Shown here piece by piece: positions 6,042 through 8,344 of a stretch of DNA of 8,344 nucleotides (the stretch's first letter is position 1; each line of letters begins with the position of its first letter). Both the position numbers and the translations under genes were made by a program. The DNA is from Planctomycetaceae bacterium (GTDB lineage: Bacteria > Planctomycetota > Planctomycetia > Pirellulales > Thermoguttaceae). The DNA lies in NCBI GenBank assembly GCA_031274385.1, contig JAISQH010000446.1:1-8344 (forward strand), in the 5' to 3' direction. A model generated the notes under the pieces. The model saw only the letters and a program-made list of their open reading frames with translations, made no database searches and was not told the origin of the DNA.

Positions 6042-6135
6042 GGCGTTAGCGGCGGGGGCTTGCCCCCGAAGTAATCGGTTGTTTTTGACAGTAAATCGTC
6101 CATCTCGTCGGTCACAAGCGACCGTCGCTAACGCC
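6042..6135. repeat. Second repeat family, copy B
   Basis: A 94-base element with imperfect inverted ends: GGCGTTAGCGGCGGGGGCTT at 6042-6061 and, read on the minus strand, GGCGTTAGCGACGGTCGCTT at 6135-6116 (17 of 20 positions match). The left end contains the palindrome CGGGGGCTTGCCCCCG (6053-6068). Size and ends match the element at 4424-4518 and the arms at 4076 and 4517. It lies between the DHH gene and gltA, where its hairpin could also affect transcript ends. Confidence 0.7.
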
Positions 6136-6229
6136 TAACGCCCCAATAATAACAGCAGTAATGGAAACAATTCTAATGAAATAAAAGAACAAAAAAATGC
6201 AAAGATCAAAAAGATAACAATAAAAAACC

Positions 6230-6234
6230 AGGAG
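6230..6234 (+). promoter_or_regulatory. Ribosome binding site of gltA
   Basis: AGGAG lies eight bases upstream of the ATG at 6243 and supports that start. Confidence 0.8.
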
Positions 6235-6242
6235 TCACGAAC

Positions 6243-7538
6243 ATGAACCAAGAAGAAAAAGCAATCTTAACCATCGGAGACCTGACGATTGAATTACCGG
6301 TTCTGATTGGTACGGAAGGGCATAAATCAATTGACATTTCGAAACTGTATGACGAATACGGTATCACCACATTTGATCCGTCGCTCGGAAGTACCAGCGC
6401 GTGTAAAAGTACAATTACTTACATTGATGGTGATAAAGGTATTTTGCGTTATCGCGGTATTCCGATTGAACAGTTTGACCGCCCTCAACCCAACTTCATT
6501 GAAGTGACTTGGCTTTTGATTTTCGGAACATTGCCAACCCGTCAGGAACTCCGGGATTTCCGCGATCTTTTGACAAGCAATGAGATGTTACATGAAGGCT
6601 TGCGGCAGCAATTCGGTGATTTGCCGCCGAAATCGCCGCCGATGGCGATTCTTTCGGCAATGCTGAGTCAATTGGCATGTTATTACGAAAAATTCCTGCC
6701 GCTTGGTGATGACGAATTATTTGTTGAAGCCGCCGCCCGGTTGATCAGCAAGGCAAGAACGATTGCAGCCTATTCCTATCGCAGATCAAAAGGATTACCG
6801 TTCATGTATCCAGACCCGGCATTACGGTACGGTGCCAACTTTCTGCACATGATGTTTTCGATTCCTTATCAACAGTACATTATTGGTGAAGAAATTGAGG
6901 ATGCAATCAATCTTGTACTGATTTTGCACGCCGATCATGAACAAAATTGCAGTACATCAACGGTTCGTGTTGTTGGTTCGGCGAAGGCGAATTTGTTTGC
7001 GGCGTGTGCAGCCGGAGTCAGCGCGCTTTGGGGACCGCTTCACGGCGGTGCCAATGTCGAAGTTGTGAGGATGCTCGAATCAATCTACAACGGCGGTATG
7101 AAACCGGAAGAATGTATTGAAGCGGCAAAAGATAAAACAAATCCGTTCAAACTTTTCGGCTTCGGACATCGGGTTTATAAGAATTATGATCCGAGAGCAA
7201 AAATACTTCGGGCAGCGGCGGATCGGGTTTTTGCACGTTTGAAAACAAATGACCCGCTTTTGGATGTTGCACGAAAACTCGAAGAACTGGCATTGGAAGA
7301 CCCTTATTTTGTCGAACGGAAACTGTATCCGAATGTCGATTTTTACAGCGGAATTTTGCTTCGTGCCATTGGTATTCCGACCAACATGTTCACGGTGATT
7401 TTTGCAATGGGACGGTTGCCCGGCTGGATTGCCCAGTGGAAAGAACAGCACGATAATCCGTCGCAAAAAATCATTCGCCCGCGCCAACTCTATATCGGCA
7501 ACAAAATCACCGATTACGTGCCAATCGAAGAACGATAG
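6243..7538 (+). CDS. gltA: Citrate synthase (type II, GltA-like)
   Basis: A 431-residue enzyme that condenses acetyl-CoA and oxaloacetate to citrate and CoA, the first step of the citrate cycle, in the cytoplasm. The length is close to E. coli GltA (427). The three catalytic residues are visible: H267 in WGPLHGGAN, H309 in FGFGHRVYKNYDPR and D366 in NVDFYSG, matching H264, H305 and D362 of the E. coli enzyme. HADHEQNCSTSTVR (229-242) is the conserved oxaloacetate-site segment. The N-terminal all-beta part (ITYIDGDKGILRYRGIPIEQ, 58-77) is typical of the hexameric Gram-negative type, which is often inhibited by NADH; whether that applies here cannot be read from the sequence. It appears to stand alone, with repeats on both sides, and no clear promoter was found in the AT-rich 6136-6229 stretch. 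Confidence 0.97.
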   Translation: MNQEEKAILTIGDLTIELPVLIGTEGHKSIDISKLYDEYGITTFDPSLGSTSACKSTITYIDGDKGILRYRGIPIEQFDRPQPNFIEVTWLLIFGTLPTRQELRDFRDLLTSNEMLHEGLRQQFGDLPPKSPPMAILSAMLSQLACYYEKFLPLGDDELFVEAAARLISKARTIAAYSYRRSKGLPFMYPDPALRYGANFLHMMFSIPYQQYIIGEEIEDAINLVLILHADHEQNCSTSTVRVVGSAKANLFAACAAGVSALWGPLHGGANVEVVRMLESIYNGGMKPEECIEAAKDKTNPFKLFGFGHRVYKNYDPRAKILRAAADRVFARLKTNDPLLDVARKLEELALEDPYFVERKLYPNVDFYSGILLRAIGIPTNMFTVIFAMGRLPGWIAQWKEQHDNPSQKIIRPRQLYIGNKITDYVPIEER

Positions 7539-7542
7539 AGAA

Positions 7543-7570
7543 TTTGTGGTTTGGGGTTTGTGGTTTGTGT
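7543..7570. repeat. Four G/T-rich heptamers (TTTGTGG type)
   Basis: Four consecutive 7-base units, TTTGTGG, TTTGGGG, TTTGTGG and TTTGTGT, start five bases after the gltA stop codon. Confidence 0.75.
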
Positions 7571-7582
7571 TGCAAATGATTT

Positions 7583-7634
7583 ACTCTCCACTATCAACTC
7601 TCCACTATCAACTATCAACTATCAACTATCAACT
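7583..7634. repeat. Seven ACTATCA-type heptamers
   Basis: Seven consecutive 7-base units followed by a partial one: ACTCTCC, ACTATCA, ACTCTCC, ACTATCA, ACTATCA, ACTATCA, ACTATCA, then ACT. The alternation at the start shows a 14-base unit duplicated before the simple heptamer expanded. Confidence 0.9.
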
Positions 7635-7672
7635 AAAAAACCCTCGTTTGATCTTGCGACCAAACGGGGGTT
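7635..7672 (-). terminator. Rho-independent terminator for the HTH gene, possibly bidirectional
   Basis: A 12-bp stem (7639-7650 with 7661-7672, one G-T wobble) encloses a 10-base loop. On the minus strand it is followed by TTTTTTAGTT, a classic terminator for the leftward HTH gene. On the plus strand the trailing TTGTATTG is weaker but could also end gltA transcripts. Confidence 0.8.
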
Positions 7673-7745
7673 GTATTGAATCGTATTAAAACCGATGTTG
7701 CCTCTTTACACTGAAACGCTCCTTTATTTCCTCTTTGATGTTGAA

Positions 7746-8318
7746 TCAAACGAGTTCTTTTTTGGAGCCGATAAGTGTTCGAAGCCGTTCCGCCAATAAG
7801 GAGGAATCAAATGGTTTCTTGAACGTTTCATTAATACTTGAACGATCGAAGCTCATGGTACTTCCGTCATCCGGGAGTAGCGCGATGAGAATGATTTCAG
7901 AAAATTCGCCGTTCCTCCGTAGATTTTGGCAAATTTGCACTGATTCCATTTTTCCGATCGAAAAGTCAACAATAATACAGTCAGGATGGAAACTCTCGGC
8001 TTGAATTCCGGCATCGAAACCGCTTGCCGCAACAGCGACCCGAAACGATTTTTCGACGGGCAACTCCCGTTTAAGATTTTCGATCAAAACCTGATCCTGA
8101 GCAACAATCAGGACTTTTGCCAAGGTCTCATCTTCGAGTCCTTCTAACGGCATCCCATGTTCTTTCAGGAATTTAATCAAGTATTCTCTCGGAATCCGAC
8201 GGTCTTGCGACCCAGGAATACGGTACCCTTTAAGCCGGCCGGAGTCAAACCATTTGCTGACGGTGCGCGGGGCCACCTTACAAATTTTGGCGACCTGACC
8301 AGTTGTAAAAACCTTCAT
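7746..8318 (-). CDS. Helix-turn-helix protein with C-terminal receiver-like domain lacking phosphorylation-site residues
   Basis: A 190-residue probable DNA-binding regulator. Residues 1-55 form a MerR/excisionase-like helix-turn-helix (TTGQVAKICKVAPRTVSKWF, then GRLKGYRIPGSQDRRIPREYL with the wing). Residues about 67-185 have the fold pattern of a response-regulator receiver: beta-1 KVLIVAQD, an acceptor-like D118 in CIIVDFS, and K168 in FKKPF. The two acidic residues that normally follow beta-1 and hold magnesium are replaced by A73 and Q74, and the switch Thr/Ser is replaced by A146. This suggests a pseudo-receiver that signals without phosphorylation, or that acts in dimerisation. The DNA-binding domain lies before the receiver, the reverse of most response regulators. 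I recall similar proteins in planctomycetes, but cannot name a target. The start ATG 8318 has a weak AGAG upstream. No partner kinase is visible. Confidence 0.8.
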   Translation of the reverse strand: MKVFTTGQVAKICKVAPRTVSKWFDSGRLKGYRIPGSQDRRIPREYLIKFLKEHGMPLEGLEDETLAKVLIVAQDQVLIENLKRELPVEKSFRVAVAASGFDAGIQAESFHPDCIIVDFSIGKMESVQICQNLRRNGEFSEIILIALLPDDGSTMSFDRSSINETFKKPFDSSLLAERLRTLIGSKKELV

Positions 8319-8344
8319 TGCAGGCTCTACGATAAACTTACGCT

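Noticed and set aside
6085..6113. gltA promoter using the perfect TTGACA at 6085-6090
   Set aside because: No acceptable -10 sequence lies 16-18 bases downstream (TCGGTC at the right place), and it falls inside a repeat element.

Overview
The window looks like a piece of a chromosome from a member of the Planctomycetota (or a close PVC relative) with fairly low GC. This is inference, not proof. It rests on a secreted Cys-type sulfatase, a small protein joining a MerR/excisionase-like helix-turn-helix to a receiver-like domain in a style I associate with planctomycetes, and large spacers packed with repeats between housekeeping genes. No plasmid, phage, transposase, rRNA or tRNA gene was recognised.

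Layout, left to right. The first 360 bases are the C-terminal end of a folylpolyglutamate synthase (folC) that starts outside the window. A 470-base spacer follows, filled by a palindromic repeat element (495-748). Next is an HD-domain phosphohydrolase of the dGTPase/SAMHD1 type (833-2197), which runs tail to tail, with a 10-base gap, into a secreted sulfatase on the minus strand (2208-3803). The next spacer is about 1.25 kb and holds no convincing gene. It contains a second copy of the palindromic element (4181-4363) nested inside other inverted repeats (4076-4518), then eleven tandem copies of a 21-bp unit (4540-4770), then a good promoter. That promoter probably drives a DHH/DHHA1 phosphoesterase (5057-5965). 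A 94-bp inverted-repeat element lies between it and citrate synthase (gltA, 6243-7538). After gltA come two short heptanucleotide arrays and an intrinsic terminator. The window ends with the minus-strand HTH/pseudo-receiver gene (7746-8318).

How the genes work together. There is no clear single pathway: folate polyglutamylation, nucleotide hydrolysis, sulfate-ester degradation, DHH phosphoesterase activity and the citrate cycle sit side by side as mostly single-gene units, each with its own spacer. The most unusual content is between the genes. A family of inverted-pair hairpin elements (four hairpins, seven GTCGC...GCGAC palindromes) has stems that covary between copies, like an undescribed REP/BIME or MITE family. 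A second family is marked by GTTAGCGAC followed by a GGGGGC/GCCCCC hairpin. The 21-bp array shows an exact 84-bp higher-order duplication. These repeats, rather than a protein system, are the best candidates for something new here.
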